Notes: generated by a model not told the origin, from the letters alone. A stretch of DNA of 64,000 nucleotides from Winogradskyella sp. (GCF_028289625.1 NZ_JANQOM010000040.1:1-64000), one strand, 5' to 3'; shown: positions 44,439 to 53,712, counted from the stretch's first letter. A program made the numbers and translations.

Positions 44439-45149
44439 ATGGAAGAACAAAACAAGAAAATTCTTTTGGTTGAAGACGATCCAAATTTTGGAACTGTTCT
44501 AAAAGACTATTTAATGATGAACGATTACGACGTTGTCCATGCCAAAAACGGAATGGAGGGTTTTGAAAAGTTCAAAAAAGATGATTACGATCTATGCATT
44601 TTAGATGTAATGATGCCTTATAAAGACGGATTCACATTAGCTAAGGAAATCCGCGAAAAGAACACGGATGTGCCTATCATATTTTTAACGGCAAAAGCTA
44701 TGAAAGAAGATGTATTAAAAGGATACAAAGTAGGTGCAGACGATTATCTTAATAAGCCTTTTGATAGTGAGGTTTTACTCATGAAGATTAAGGCGATTAT
44801 GCAACGCAAAGCAACTGACTCCGTCGCAGACAGCAAACAATTTGAGTTTAAGATTGGACGTTTTGATTTGAATTCTAAGCTTCGTTTTCTAAAATTTGAT
44901 GGTGGCGAACCGACAAAGCTTTCGCCAAAAGAAAATGAATTGTTGCGTTTACTAGCACTGCACGAAAATGATTTAATGCCAAGAGAATTAGCACTGACCA
45001 AAATATGGAGAGATGACAATTATTTTACATCTAGAAGTATGGATGTATACATTGCAAAACTTCGTAAATATCTAAAACCAGACCCTAAAGTAGAAATTTT
45101 AAATATTCATGGTGAGGGATTTAGGTTGGTCATCAATAAAGACAGTTAA
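44439..45149 (+). CDS. OmpR/PhoB-family response regulator
   Basis: DNA-binding output partner of the adjacent histidine kinase. The 236-residue protein has a receiver domain with the acidic pocket LLVEDDP, phospho-acceptor Asp56 (CILDVMMPYKDG) and the conserved lysine region FLTAKA. It is followed by a winged-helix Trans_reg_C domain at about 135-232 (KLSPKENELLRLL, RSMDVYIAKLRKYL). Target genes cannot be deduced. Confidence 0.95.
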   Translation: MEEQNKKILLVEDDPNFGTVLKDYLMMNDYDVVHAKNGMEGFEKFKKDDYDLCILDVMMPYKDGFTLAKEIREKNTDVPIIFLTAKAMKEDVLKGYKVGADDYLNKPFDSEVLLMKIKAIMQRKATDSVADSKQFEFKIGRFDLNSKLRFLKFDGGEPTKLSPKENELLRLLALHENDLMPRELALTKIWRDDNYFTSRSMDVYIAKLRKYLKPDPKVEILNIHGEGFRLVINKDS

Positions 45150-45165
45150 TTCTAAATATATATCT

Positions 45166-45190
45166 ATCCGGCCAAGTGCCGGATTTTTTT
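45166..45190. terminator. Bidirectional terminator between the response regulator gene and miaA
   Basis: ATCCGGC (45166-45172), loop CAAGT and GCCGGAT (45178-45184), followed by T residues. The two genes converge here. Confidence 0.8.
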
Positions 45191-46091
45191 ATAACTGATT
45201 TTCAATATAATTTATGATGTCTTTGGTATTGGTTTTATAATCAAACCATTTAATACCAACATCTTTTCTGAACCAGGTGAGTTGACGTTTGGCAAATCGT
45301 CTTGTATTTTTCTTTATTTCTGAAATGGCAAAGTCTAGAGTATAATGCCCTTTAAGATATTGAAATAATTCTTTATAGCCTACTGTGTTCAATGCATTAA
45401 GATGTCTAAGCGGAAATAAGTTTTCAGCCTCTTTTATTAGCCCATCTTCTATCATTATATCGACACGCTGATTGATTCTATCGTAGATGATGGAGCGATC
45501 AGCATCCAATCCTACCAAAATGGTTTTAAAAGGACGCTTTTTTTCTGGGTTTGTTAAAAACGAAGAATAAGGTTTATTGGTACCTATGCAAATTTCTAGA
45601 GCTCTAACAACACGTTGTGGATTATCTATGGCAATGGTTTCGAAAGCTATCGGGTCCAATACCATTAACTTATCCTGTAACGATTGAATACCAAGGGATT
45701 TAAGTTCTTTATTAAGTTGGTGCCTAATCGTTTTGTCTACCTCGGGAAAATTATCCAGCCCTTTGGTTACCGCTTTAACATATAAACCAGACCCTCCAAC
45801 CATAATAGCGGAAGGATTGTTTTTGTGAATACCTTCAATAGCCTCTATAGCATCCCTTTCAAAATCTCCTACTGTATAATCCTCTTCAACGGATTTGTGC
45901 TGTATAAAATGATGTTTAGTAGCTTTTAATTCTTCAGGTGAAGGTACGGCAGTTCCAATATACATTTCTTTATAAAACTGCCTTGAATCTGAGGATATAA
46001 TTTCTGTATTAAAATATTGGGCTAATTTTATACTTAATGCTGTTTTGCCAATAGCTGTAGGTCCTACTATGGAAATCAGTATTTTAGTCAT
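45189..46091 (-). CDS. miaA: tRNA dimethylallyltransferase
   Basis: Adds a dimethylallyl group to A37 of tRNAs that read UNN codons. The protein has the P-loop IVGPTAIGKTALSIKL, ISSDSRQFYKEMYIGTAVPS, GGSGLYVKAVTKGL and the tRNA-binding RRFAKRQLTWFRKD. The start is the ATG at 46091 (MTKILISIVGPT, 300 residues). The frame is open further upstream, but that sequence is the end of the ion-channel gene, which miaA overlaps by 8 nt. It is the last gene of the long minus-strand cluster. Confidence 0.95.
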   Translation of the reverse strand: MTKILISIVGPTAIGKTALSIKLAQYFNTEIISSDSRQFYKEMYIGTAVPSPEELKATKHHFIQHKSVEEDYTVGDFERDAIEAIEGIHKNNPSAIMVGGSGLYVKAVTKGLDNFPEVDKTIRHQLNKELKSLGIQSLQDKLMVLDPIAFETIAIDNPQRVVRALEICIGTNKPYSSFLTNPEKKRPFKTILVGLDADRSIIYDRINQRVDIMIEDGLIKEAENLFPLRHLNALNTVGYKELFQYLKGHYTLDFAISEIKKNTRRFAKRQLTWFRKDVGIKWFDYKTNTKDIINYIENQL

Positions 46092-46917
46092 AATGCAACT
46101 TGTGTCCACAATTGTAGCAGAATTCTGCATCATCACGATGATTTTCGGCTAGGCAGTTTGAACAGCATTGTGTATTTGTATGTACGTTACGCTTATTAAA
46201 CTTGGTCATTTCTGATGATACAATTCCGGTAGGAACCGCAATAATAGCATAACCCATAATCATGATTAAGGATGCTATTAATTGACCAAGAGGTGTTGCC
46301 GGTGCTATATCTCCATAACCGACAGTCGTTAATGTAACTATGGCCCAATATACACTTCTGGGTATACTAGAAAAGCCACTACCTTCTTCACTTTCTACCA
46401 AATACATTACTGTACCAAGTATAACGCACAATATAATCACGAATAACAAGAAAACACCAATTTTAGCACGGCTCGTTTTTAAAGCTCTAATGAAGTTAGT
46501 AGATGCGCCTATATAGCGTGTTAGTTTTAGAATCCTAAAAACCCGCAATAGTCTTAAGGCCCTTAAAGCTACAAGCGAATGTGTACCAACAAATATTAAG
46601 GACAAATATTTAGGAATGGTTGACAACAAGTCGATAACACCATAAAAGCTGGTAATATATTTGATAGGTTTTTTTACTGAAACAATTCTTGCAATGTATT
46701 CTATTGAGAAAAGTATCGTAATAACCCATTCTGAGATATTTAGAAAATTATGAAATTTTTCATCAAAACTTTTTACACTTTCCAGCATAACTAAAATGAT
46801 ACTTGCTAGAATGGCAATTAGTAAAACAACATCAAACAACTTTCCCGCAGGTGTGTCTGCTTCATATATTATCTCATGGAGTCTAGTTCGCCAAGTATGT
46901 TTGGTTGTGGGTTCCAT
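46084..46917 (-). CDS. Voltage-gated-type potassium channel with C-terminal zinc ribbon
   Basis: Six-transmembrane ion channel, 277 residues. S1-S4 include an arginine-bearing S4 (ALRALRLLRVFRILKLTRYI). The S5-pore-S6 region has the K+ selectivity filter TTVGYGD. After S6 comes a cytoplasmic tail ending in a double CxxC zinc-ribbon motif (SNCLAENHRDDAEFCYNCGH, with two further cysteines just before). Zinc ribbons are uncommon regulatory tails for such channels in general. Its stop overlaps the miaA start by 8 nt. Confidence 0.92.
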   Translation of the reverse strand: MEPTTKHTWRTRLHEIIYEADTPAGKLFDVVLLIAILASIILVMLESVKSFDEKFHNFLNISEWVITILFSIEYIARIVSVKKPIKYITSFYGVIDLLSTIPKYLSLIFVGTHSLVALRALRLLRVFRILKLTRYIGASTNFIRALKTSRAKIGVFLLFVIILCVILGTVMYLVESEEGSGFSSIPRSVYWAIVTLTTVGYGDIAPATPLGQLIASLIMIMGYAIIAVPTGIVSSEMTKFNKRNVHTNTQCCSNCLAENHRDDAEFCYNCGHKLHYD

Positions 46918-46941
46918 ATGCTAAAAATACAAAAAGTAGGC

Positions 46942-48888
46942 TTATTGTTTTTCTAATACAATTATGCTGTTCTTTTGAGTTTCTACCACCTTATCCATAA
47001 ATGTCTTTAAATAAGCATAGTATCCCGATTCGTAAATGGCTTTATCGAATTTAACCTTAAAGTATAGTGATAATTTATTGTCCTTTACTTCAAAATTACT
47101 GACAAACGAACCAGCCTTATCAGGTAATGCATAGTTTAGAGATTGAGGTATCTCAAGGATTTTTAGATTATTTCCAAGATCAATGCTCATAACATATAAA
47201 TATGAATCCCTATATCCGAAGTCGATAGGATAAGTTCGCTCTTGTAGTTTAAACGGGTTTTCTTCAAAAAATGTTATTAGAAAAGGATTGAGATAGATTT
47301 TATTACCAATAAATTCAGGTTCAAATGTAAAATTGATATGTTCTTTAAGACTGAAATCTTTTTTATCAAAATCGATGACTTCAAGATTATCGATTTCAAA
47401 ATTAGTGTAATTCTCAGCTTTGATTTTTTTGTAGTCTTGGACATTTTCATCAAATCTACGCTTTAACAAATGTGAATGATAGCCTGAAAAATTACTCTCC
47501 AATTCGCCAGAAATAGATGTTTCGTCAAAAGTATTGAGTTGAACCCTATGTTGTCTTACAGAATATTTTTTAGGGTCAATATCTACCCAATAACTCCCAT
47601 CTTTAAAATCAATAAGTCTACCATATTGGTTGAGGCATCTGTAAGGAAGTTCACCAAAAGATAAATATGGATTAGTGGCATCTAGTAAATAATTAGTCCC
47701 GTTAACATTCACGCTGACAATTACATAATTAAATTCAGTAAGTATAGGATATAATTTAGTAGCTAGACCACGTTCTCTAGTAGACAATAGAATAGGGTAA
47801 ACCTCATAATTCTCATTAAACAGTAGATTAAGTAACAACAGATTAATTTCAAAAGCGTTACCTACTTTATTGTTTAACAAATCCTTTACCGAAACTTCAA
47901 ATCGACCGTATTTTTTATCCCATCTGTAATTATCTAAAACATAATTATATATCGCTTTCGTCTTATCAAGTGGGTTTTCAATGTTACTTATTTCTGCTGG
48001 TAATACTTTTTTAACAAGGCTTTTTTTATTGATTTGTCGGCCGAAATCAGAATCATTTTTTAACTCCTGGTCTGTATATTCCCATGTGTTAGTAATCCTG
48101 TCAACACTACCATCAAAACCACGTACTACACTGAGCTCATACTCAATTCTCGACATGTAGTTTAGCGGAGTTGTTGTAAAGGCCTCAGCTTTATATGCAG
48201 GAATATTTTTCATTACATATTTTGACATAGAACAATCGGCACTTCCACCTCCTCCAACCTCCAAACAGTTCTTCTCTAACCAAGATTCATTAGTCTCTAA
48301 AGGAATACTACCCACTAGTTTTGTATGGTATTCATAGTTTGCGGGTATACTAGTATTATATTCACTATATAGTACTGGATCTGGACCTTGAAAATACCAT
48401 GGTTGATATTTCGAAATAAATCGTGATTCGGTCTCGTAACTAATGGTTATGACACTGCCTACTTTAACTTTCGGTAGTACAATCTTAACTAATGTATAGT
48501 CTTTATTATCTTCTTCAAAAATACCACTTTTTGTTAGCTTGGTTCTTTCCATGTCACCATCAACGAGATTATAAGTTGCACCTTTAATATTCTTTATAGA
48601 TTCTTTTGAAGATTTTCCTTTATAGAGTCTAACTTCAAATTCACCACGTTCAATGCCTTCAGCCTTTAATATTTTAATTTTTTGCTTTAGTTGAAATACT
48701 AACTTAAACGTTTTTCTGTCGATATAGCTATTTCCGTAATCGTAAATTACTAGTGCATTGGCAGTAGAATCTTTTTTGTAAGTATTAAGCAATAAATCAG
48801 GTCTTAAAACCTGCATGTCAACGTTGTAACTCTGGCCAAAACAAAATGCACTAATAATAAGAAGGATTGATACAAAGTTTAATTTCAT
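46942..48888 (-). CDS. DUF3857 and transglutaminase-like domain protein, catalytically degenerate
   Basis: Exported 648-residue protein with a signal peptide ending AFCFGQ. An N-terminal DUF3857 beta domain (about 50-220) precedes a transglutaminase-like fold (about 285-410) and a C-terminal beta domain. In the transglutaminase part the usual Cys position reads GNAFEINLL and the usual His position reads FNYVIV, while the Asp is kept in LLDAT. Two of the three catalytic residues are therefore missing and enzymatic activity is unlikely. Its function is not known. It starts 8 nt after the upstream nuclease gene. Confidence 0.88.
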   Translation of the reverse strand: MKLNFVSILLIISAFCFGQSYNVDMQVLRPDLLLNTYKKDSTANALVIYDYGNSYIDRKTFKLVFQLKQKIKILKAEGIERGEFEVRLYKGKSSKESIKNIKGATYNLVDGDMERTKLTKSGIFEEDNKDYTLVKIVLPKVKVGSVITISYETESRFISKYQPWYFQGPDPVLYSEYNTSIPANYEYHTKLVGSIPLETNESWLEKNCLEVGGGGSADCSMSKYVMKNIPAYKAEAFTTTPLNYMSRIEYELSVVRGFDGSVDRITNTWEYTDQELKNDSDFGRQINKKSLVKKVLPAEISNIENPLDKTKAIYNYVLDNYRWDKKYGRFEVSVKDLLNNKVGNAFEINLLLLNLLFNENYEVYPILLSTRERGLATKLYPILTEFNYVIVSVNVNGTNYLLDATNPYLSFGELPYRCLNQYGRLIDFKDGSYWVDIDPKKYSVRQHRVQLNTFDETSISGELESNFSGYHSHLLKRRFDENVQDYKKIKAENYTNFEIDNLEVIDFDKKDFSLKEHINFTFEPEFIGNKIYLNPFLITFFEENPFKLQERTYPIDFGYRDSYLYVMSIDLGNNLKILEIPQSLNYALPDKAGSFVSNFEVKDNKLSLYFKVKFDKAIYESGYYAYLKTFMDKVVETQKNSIIVLEKQ

Positions 48889-48896
48889 AATTAGGC

Positions 48897-50258
48897 TTAT
48901 AGTTGAATGATTTTCAGTCTTTTGTTCTTTCGCATATAACTTTGAATAATATGCTGGGTGTCTCTGTTGTTCTCCATTGGAGTTATGAGTGATTCCAAGA
49001 TGTCTCGATTATTAATCTGATAGTTTAAATCAAAAAAACCAATACCTTTAAAGATACCATCTTCTATGAGAATAACACTTCTCTCGTCAATATCTCTTCC
49101 TCTATCAATAAGAATCATATCTTTATTGTTATATGAGTTTTTTTCAATGACGGCCATGGTACGTTCATTATAGGTTTTAGGCGCTTCTTTATTGATGCAT
49201 GCGCCATTGCAGTTTTCGATTTCGTAATTAAAACAGCTCGTTTCTGATTTTTCCAAACCACATAATTTAGTGCAGAGTTCGTAGGTTTCAACCATTCTGC
49301 TCAGAAATGAAACAGCACTTTTTCTATTTGTAAATGTAGTAATGGGCTTTTCGCCTTTTTTTATTTGGCTTATACGAAGATTAATGTAACCATCATCATC
49401 TATAAAGCTGTATAGCCCTTGAGAGAATTGATTGCGTTTTAGAGCTCTATTTAGAACAGGTTTATTTGTTTTTATTTCTTCATTCTCCTTTAAAAGTGCG
49501 ATAAGTTCGCTACCTGTTTTCTCGTAGGTGACCGCTGCGACTTGAACTTGAATCTTCTTTGACTTTGAATTTCTATTCGTAAAATGTTGTGTTATACGTT
49601 TTCTTATATTATTGCTCTTACCAATGTAAATAATATTACCATTTTCATCATGAATGTAATACACTCCAGTATCACTTGGTAACTCTTCAATGATATCTTT
49701 AAGATTAGATGCCACCTTCGATTTTTTCTCAACTTTTACAGCATCTTTAATAATCTTTTTATCACTATCCTTGCTCAACAAGGTCTTGAATAACTTTACG
49801 GTTGCCATGGCGTCACCATTGGCTCGATGTCTTTCGCTTACAGGAATGCCAAGGGCTCTAGTCAATTTACCCAGACTATAAGACTCCATTTCTGGTATAA
49901 GTTCTTGAGATAATTCTACGGTACAAAGGGTTTTGCGTTTAAAGGCAAAACCTAAGCGTTTAAATTCAGTTTTTAAAATCCGATAATCAAAATCTGCATT
50001 GTGTGCTACTAGAATACAATCTTCAGTAATTTCTACGATACGTTTGGCAACTTCATAGAATTTAGGTGCGTTTCTAAGCATGTTAGAATTAATCCCTGTA
50101 AGATTTACCACGAAAGGTTGAATTTCGCGCTCAGGATTAATTAAGGAAATAAACTGGTCTGTGACCTTGTGACCATCAAATCGATAAATGGCAATTTCAG
50201 TGATACCTTCTTCATTGTATTTGCCGCCAGTAGTTTCTATGTCTAATATTGCGTAAAT
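48897..50258 (-). CDS. DnaQ-type 3'-5' exonuclease fused to a GIY-YIG nuclease domain (UvrC/Cho-like)
   Basis: Likely DNA-repair nuclease. The first 165 residues form a DEDDh exonuclease: Asp6 and Glu8 (DIETTG), Asp89 (AHNADFD), His144 and Asp149 (HRANGD). A GIY-YIG domain follows at about 198-275 (TGVYYIHDENGNIIYIGKSN). Then comes a UvrC-like cysteine cluster (LCGLEKSETSCF, ENCNGAC) that may bind an Fe-S cluster. The only way to include DIETTG is to start at ATT (50256-50258, MYAILDIETTGG). An in-frame TAA lies two codons upstream, and the first standard start (GTG, 50111) would lose 49 residues and the first catalytic motif. The yggS stop is 13 nt upstream, so translation may be coupled. 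Confidence 0.85.
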   Translation of the reverse strand: MYAILDIETTGGKYNEEGITEIAIYRFDGHKVTDQFISLINPEREIQPFVVNLTGINSNMLRNAPKFYEVAKRIVEITEDCILVAHNADFDYRILKTEFKRLGFAFKRKTLCTVELSQELIPEMESYSLGKLTRALGIPVSERHRANGDAMATVKLFKTLLSKDSDKKIIKDAVKVEKKSKVASNLKDIIEELPSDTGVYYIHDENGNIIYIGKSNNIRKRITQHFTNRNSKSKKIQVQVAAVTYEKTGSELIALLKENEEIKTNKPVLNRALKRNQFSQGLYSFIDDDGYINLRISQIKKGEKPITTFTNRKSAVSFLSRMVETYELCTKLCGLEKSETSCFNYEIENCNGACINKEAPKTYNERTMAVIEKNSYNNKDMILIDRGRDIDERSVILIEDGIFKGIGFFDLNYQINNRDILESLITPMENNRDTQHIIQSYMRKNKRLKIIQL

Positions 50259-50271
50259 ACTTTAGTTCTTT

Positions 50272-50934
50272 TTAGTTCATATAGTTTCTTGCTCCAAATA
50301 TACTACTTCCTACACGTATCATATTACTCCCGCAATCAATGGCTAATTGATAATCTCCGCTCATGCCCATGGAAATAATTTTAAGCTTTGGGCATTGAAT
50401 TTTTAATTCGTCAAAAGTTGATTTTAAGAAATTAAATTCATTTTCTATTTGCTTCATATTATCAGTAAATGTAGCCATTCCCATTAAGCCTAGTATGTTA
50501 ATGTTTTTTAATTCTGAAAATTCTTCAGATAGGAGTAGTGCAGAAGCGTCTTTGGCAGACATGCCAAATTTACTATCTTCTTTAGCAATCTTAATTTGAA
50601 GCAAACAGTCAATAATTCTATCATGTCTTTTGGCTTGCTTATCTATTTCACTCAGAAGTTTAAGACTATCTACACCGTGAATTAGGCTGACAAATTCAGC
50701 CATGTATTTAACCTTATTTCGCTGCACGTGACCAATCATATGCCATTGAATATCTTTTGGCATTTGTTCGTGCTTTTCCACCATCTCCTGGATTTTATTT
50801 TCTCCAAAAATCCGTTGACCAGCATTATAGGCTTCCATTAAGTTGCTCACTGGCTTTGTCTTTGATACTGCAACTAAAGAGACATGTTCAGGTAAGGATG
50901 ATTTTATTTCCAGTAGATTTTTACTAATACTCAT
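50272..50934 (-). CDS. YggS/YlmE family PLP-binding protein
   Basis: PLP homeostasis protein with an alanine-racemase-like TIM-barrel fold. The 220-residue protein has the PLP lysine in LVAVSKTKPVS. It also has GENKIQEMVEKHE, WHMIGHVQRNKV and the C-terminal phosphate-binding MGMSGDYQLAI...MIRVGSSIFGARNY. The ATG at 50934 (MSISKNLLEIK) is preferred over the longer frame from 50949. It overlaps the DUF1015 gene by 11 nt. Confidence 0.94.
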   Translation of the reverse strand: MSISKNLLEIKSSLPEHVSLVAVSKTKPVSNLMEAYNAGQRIFGENKIQEMVEKHEQMPKDIQWHMIGHVQRNKVKYMAEFVSLIHGVDSLKLLSEIDKQAKRHDRIIDCLLQIKIAKEDSKFGMSAKDASALLLSEEFSELKNINILGLMGMATFTDNMKQIENEFNFLKSTFDELKIQCPKLKIISMGMSGDYQLAIDCGSNMIRVGSSIFGARNYMN

Positions 50935-52162
50935 AAATCGTAATTCCACTTCGCAATTTAGGCAAAATATAAGTACTTTTTGGTGGCATTTTTAGACCTT
51001 CATCCGCAATTTCCTTCATTTGTTGTACCGTAGCTGGGCACATGCCAAAACCTACTTTAAATTGGCCACTGTCAACACTGGTTTTGATGGTAATCATTTC
51101 GTGTTTGCCATGCACATATTCAATTCTGCTATCATTTCTTAAATCGTCTATGCCTAAAATCGGTTGTAAAATAGTTTTGTAAAGCAGTTGGGCGTCGAGC
51201 TTATCAAGTGCTGTGTCGAATTTGTAGTTGGCTTTTCTTAAATAAAGTGAATAAAACTCACCGTCTAAATACATACTAAAATGATGTGGTTTAGAAGGGT
51301 GGTAAGGTACTGTACCACAATTGCTTATTCTAAAATTTGCATCGAGTTTGATAAGGAATTCCTCTTTAGTTAAACCATTTAAGTCTTTGATTAATCGACT
51401 AAATTCTTGTATCACCAAATCAGATTCTGGGATAAGGTAAGACATGAAAAAGTTATAAGATTCCGAACCATTGTGATCGGGATTCTTTTGCTTTTCATCC
51501 TTATAAAGTAAAAATGATGAAGCTGATCTATGGTGACCATCCGCAATATATATGGTTTTCATTTTTTTAAATTCTTCCTGAATAATTGCCATGGTTTCTT
51601 CATTATCAATTTTCCAGAGGTAGTGTGTATCTCTGTAGGTCATTGTAAACTCAAATTCGGCATGATTCTTTTGAGCATCTTCTATGATATCGGAAATGAT
51701 GGTATTATCAGGATAGGTGAGTAGCACAGGCTCTGCATTAAAACCTACGGTTTGCAGATAGTTTTTAAAGGTTTGCTCGCGTTTGGCTATAGTTTCTTCA
51801 TGTTTTTTTATGATGTCGTTTTCATAGTCTTCTGCACTTGTGGCCGCAATAATGCCGCTAAAGACCTGTTTGTGTCTGTTCACTATTTTATAAACATAAA
51901 ATGATGCTTTTTGGTCCGTAACAAAAATACCATCCTCTTTAAACTCTAAATAACGATTTCTAACTAGCTTATAACGTTCATTACCAGTAACTTCCTGAGA
52001 ATACTTATAACCGGGATTTACGACATGAAGAAAACTGTATGGATTGTAGTCCATACGAGATTCGCGTTCGTCAACGGTATAGCTTTGATAGGGACGTGCA
52101 GCCACCAAGCCTACGATGGCTCTTGTGGGTTTTACTGCTTTAAATGGAATTATTTTTGCCAT
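50924..52162 (-). CDS. DUF1015 family protein
   Basis: The 412-residue protein belongs to the DUF1015 family by its N-terminus (IPFKAVKPTRAIVGLVAARP, Y-V-E-R repeats), the central YIADGHHRSASS and the late FGMCPATVQQM. The molecular function of the family is not established. The strictly kept DGHHR suggests a catalytic or ligand-binding site. In many bacteria it neighbours serine-pathway genes; here it lies between an M23 peptidase and yggS. Confidence 0.9.
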   Translation of the reverse strand: MAKIIPFKAVKPTRAIVGLVAARPYQSYTVDERESRMDYNPYSFLHVVNPGYKYSQEVTGNERYKLVRNRYLEFKEDGIFVTDQKASFYVYKIVNRHKQVFSGIIAATSAEDYENDIIKKHEETIAKREQTFKNYLQTVGFNAEPVLLTYPDNTIISDIIEDAQKNHAEFEFTMTYRDTHYLWKIDNEETMAIIQEEFKKMKTIYIADGHHRSASSFLLYKDEKQKNPDHNGSESYNFFMSYLIPESDLVIQEFSRLIKDLNGLTKEEFLIKLDANFRISNCGTVPYHPSKPHHFSMYLDGEFYSLYLRKANYKFDTALDKLDAQLLYKTILQPILGIDDLRNDSRIEYVHGKHEMITIKTSVDSGQFKVGFGMCPATVQQMKEIADEGLKMPPKSTYILPKLRSGITIYEY

Positions 52163-52810
52163 TTAATTTCTGTTTTTTCTAATAAAATCTGTTGGCTCTA
52201 AATATCTGGCGGTGTCATTTGTGTAACCACTACCAATTTCCAAATCTAAGGAATCTCTGATTTCAAAATGTAAATGGGTATGATATAATTTATTACATGT
52301 GATAATCGTTCCAATTTGTTCACCTTTTTTTATAAACTGATTTGGTTTTACCAGCATTGTGTTACAATGGGCATATAAGGATTCATATAAATTTCCATCC
52401 AATAAATGAACGATTCTTATTACATTTCCCCACTTACTAACATACGCTTTTGCTTCACTTATATAGCCATTTCCTATAGCATATACAGGTTTGTCCATAT
52501 ATATGCTTTCTTCACCAAATCCATTCGAGCCATCTATAAGATGCCTATTAGATCCCAATTTCTGTTTGTTGAAATAACCCATACCCATAGCATTTGGTTT
52601 TATAACAGGAAAATCAAAATCTTTTGCAATGTATTGAGGATTATCCGTGAATAATGATTTATAATCGATTTCCTTTTTATCAATCTCAATGTTACTTTCT
52701 AATGCCACATGTTCCTCAGAAGAAGAGATGTTTTCAATATTAACCTCCTTATTGTTCTCACAAGATGTAATTACAATTGTAAAGAATAAATATTTGAAAA
52801 CTTTAGTCAT
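52163..52810 (-). CDS. M23 family metallopeptidase-like lipoprotein
   Basis: The 215-residue protein has a lipoprotein signal (TIVITSC) and a LytM/M23 endopeptidase-like domain in its second half: YAIGNGYISEAK, NVIRIVHLLDG, LYAHCN, FIKKGEQIG and the HxH zinc motif in YHTHLHFEIRD. The first ligand motif, normally HxxxD, reads RHLIDGSNG with Asp one residue early. Zinc binding and hence activity are therefore uncertain. It sits immediately before DUF1015 and 3 nt after hbd in the same transcription unit. Confidence 0.82.
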   Translation of the reverse strand: MTKVFKYLFFTIVITSCENNKEVNIENISSSEEHVALESNIEIDKKEIDYKSLFTDNPQYIAKDFDFPVIKPNAMGMGYFNKQKLGSNRHLIDGSNGFGEESIYMDKPVYAIGNGYISEAKAYVSKWGNVIRIVHLLDGNLYESLYAHCNTMLVKPNQFIKKGEQIGTIITCNKLYHTHLHFEIRDSLDLEIGSGYTNDTARYLEPTDFIRKNRN

Positions 52811-52813
52811 TAA

Positions 52814-53701
52814 CTATTGAAACTGTTTCGAAACGTTTTCAGCCTTTCTACTTTCAGAATAATCATAAAAACCTTCACCAGATTTTACACCTAGCTTTCC
52901 TGCTCTTACCATATTTACAAGAAGAGGGCAAGGAGCATACTTTGGATTTTTAAAACCATCATACATTACATTTAATATAGACAGGCAAACATCTAATCCT
53001 ATGAAATCTGCTAATTGTAATGGGCCCATTGGATGCGCCATTCCTAATTTCATAACCGTGTCGATTTCTTGCACACCAGCTACGCCATTGTATAGTGTTT
53101 CAATGGATTCATTAATCATTGGCATCAAAATACGATTGGCCACAAACCCAGGGTAATCATTAACTTCTGTAGGAACCTTACCTAAAGTTTTGGATAATTC
53201 CATAATGGTGTTTGTAACTTCGTCACTTGTACTATAACCTCTAATGATTTCTACCAATTTCATAATTGGTACGGGATTCATAAAGTGCATCCCAATAACC
53301 TTATCCGGTCGTGATGTTACGGCAGCGATTTGAGTAATAGAAATAGATGATGTATTGGTTGCCAAAATAGTATCCTCTCCACAAGCCTCATCAAGTTGCT
53401 TAAAGATTTTTAATTTTAAATCTACATTTTCGGTTGCAGCTTCAACAACTAGACTTGCATATTCAACACCTTCGGTAATATCTGTAAATAAAGTGATATT
53501 GTCTAAAGTCGCTTGCTTATCGGCCGCAGTAATTTTTTCTTTGGCCACCATTCGGTCTAAGTTTCTCGAAATGGTTTCCACACCTTTTTTAAGGGATATC
53601 TCGTTAATGTCTATAAGTTGTACTTTAAATCCAGATTGCGCAAAAGTATGGGCAATTCCGTTTCCCATGGTTCCTGCTCCAATTACGGCTACGTTTTTCA
53701 T
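52814..53701 (-). CDS. hbd: 3-hydroxybutyryl-CoA dehydrogenase
   Basis: NAD(P)-dependent interconversion of 3-hydroxybutyryl-CoA and acetoacetyl-CoA. The 295-residue protein has the Rossmann motif VAVIGAGTMGNGIAHTF and NTSSISITQIA. The catalytic His-Glu region is GMHFMNPVPIMKLVEII, followed by DYPGFVANRILMPMINE. The ATG at 53701 (MKNVAVIG) is chosen over a longer frame from 53737, which would run into the inverted repeat at 53713-53779. Confidence 0.95.
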   Translation of the reverse strand: MKNVAVIGAGTMGNGIAHTFAQSGFKVQLIDINEISLKKGVETISRNLDRMVAKEKITAADKQATLDNITLFTDITEGVEYASLVVEAATENVDLKLKIFKQLDEACGEDTILATNTSSISITQIAAVTSRPDKVIGMHFMNPVPIMKLVEIIRGYSTSDEVTNTIMELSKTLGKVPTEVNDYPGFVANRILMPMINESIETLYNGVAGVQEIDTVMKLGMAHPMGPLQLADFIGLDVCLSILNVMYDGFKNPKYAPCPLLVNMVRAGKLGVKSGEGFYDYSESRKAENVSKQFQ

Positions 53702-53712
53702 ATTAATTATTT

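Noticed and set aside
46092..46136. Longer start for miaA
   Set aside because: It would overlap the zinc-ribbon coding end of the channel gene; MTKILISIVGPT at 46091 is the family start.
50111..50258. Frameshift or broken start in the exonuclease gene
   Set aside because: The frame is intact with all catalytic motifs from DIETTG onward; only the start codon is non-standard, so it is not called a pseudogene.
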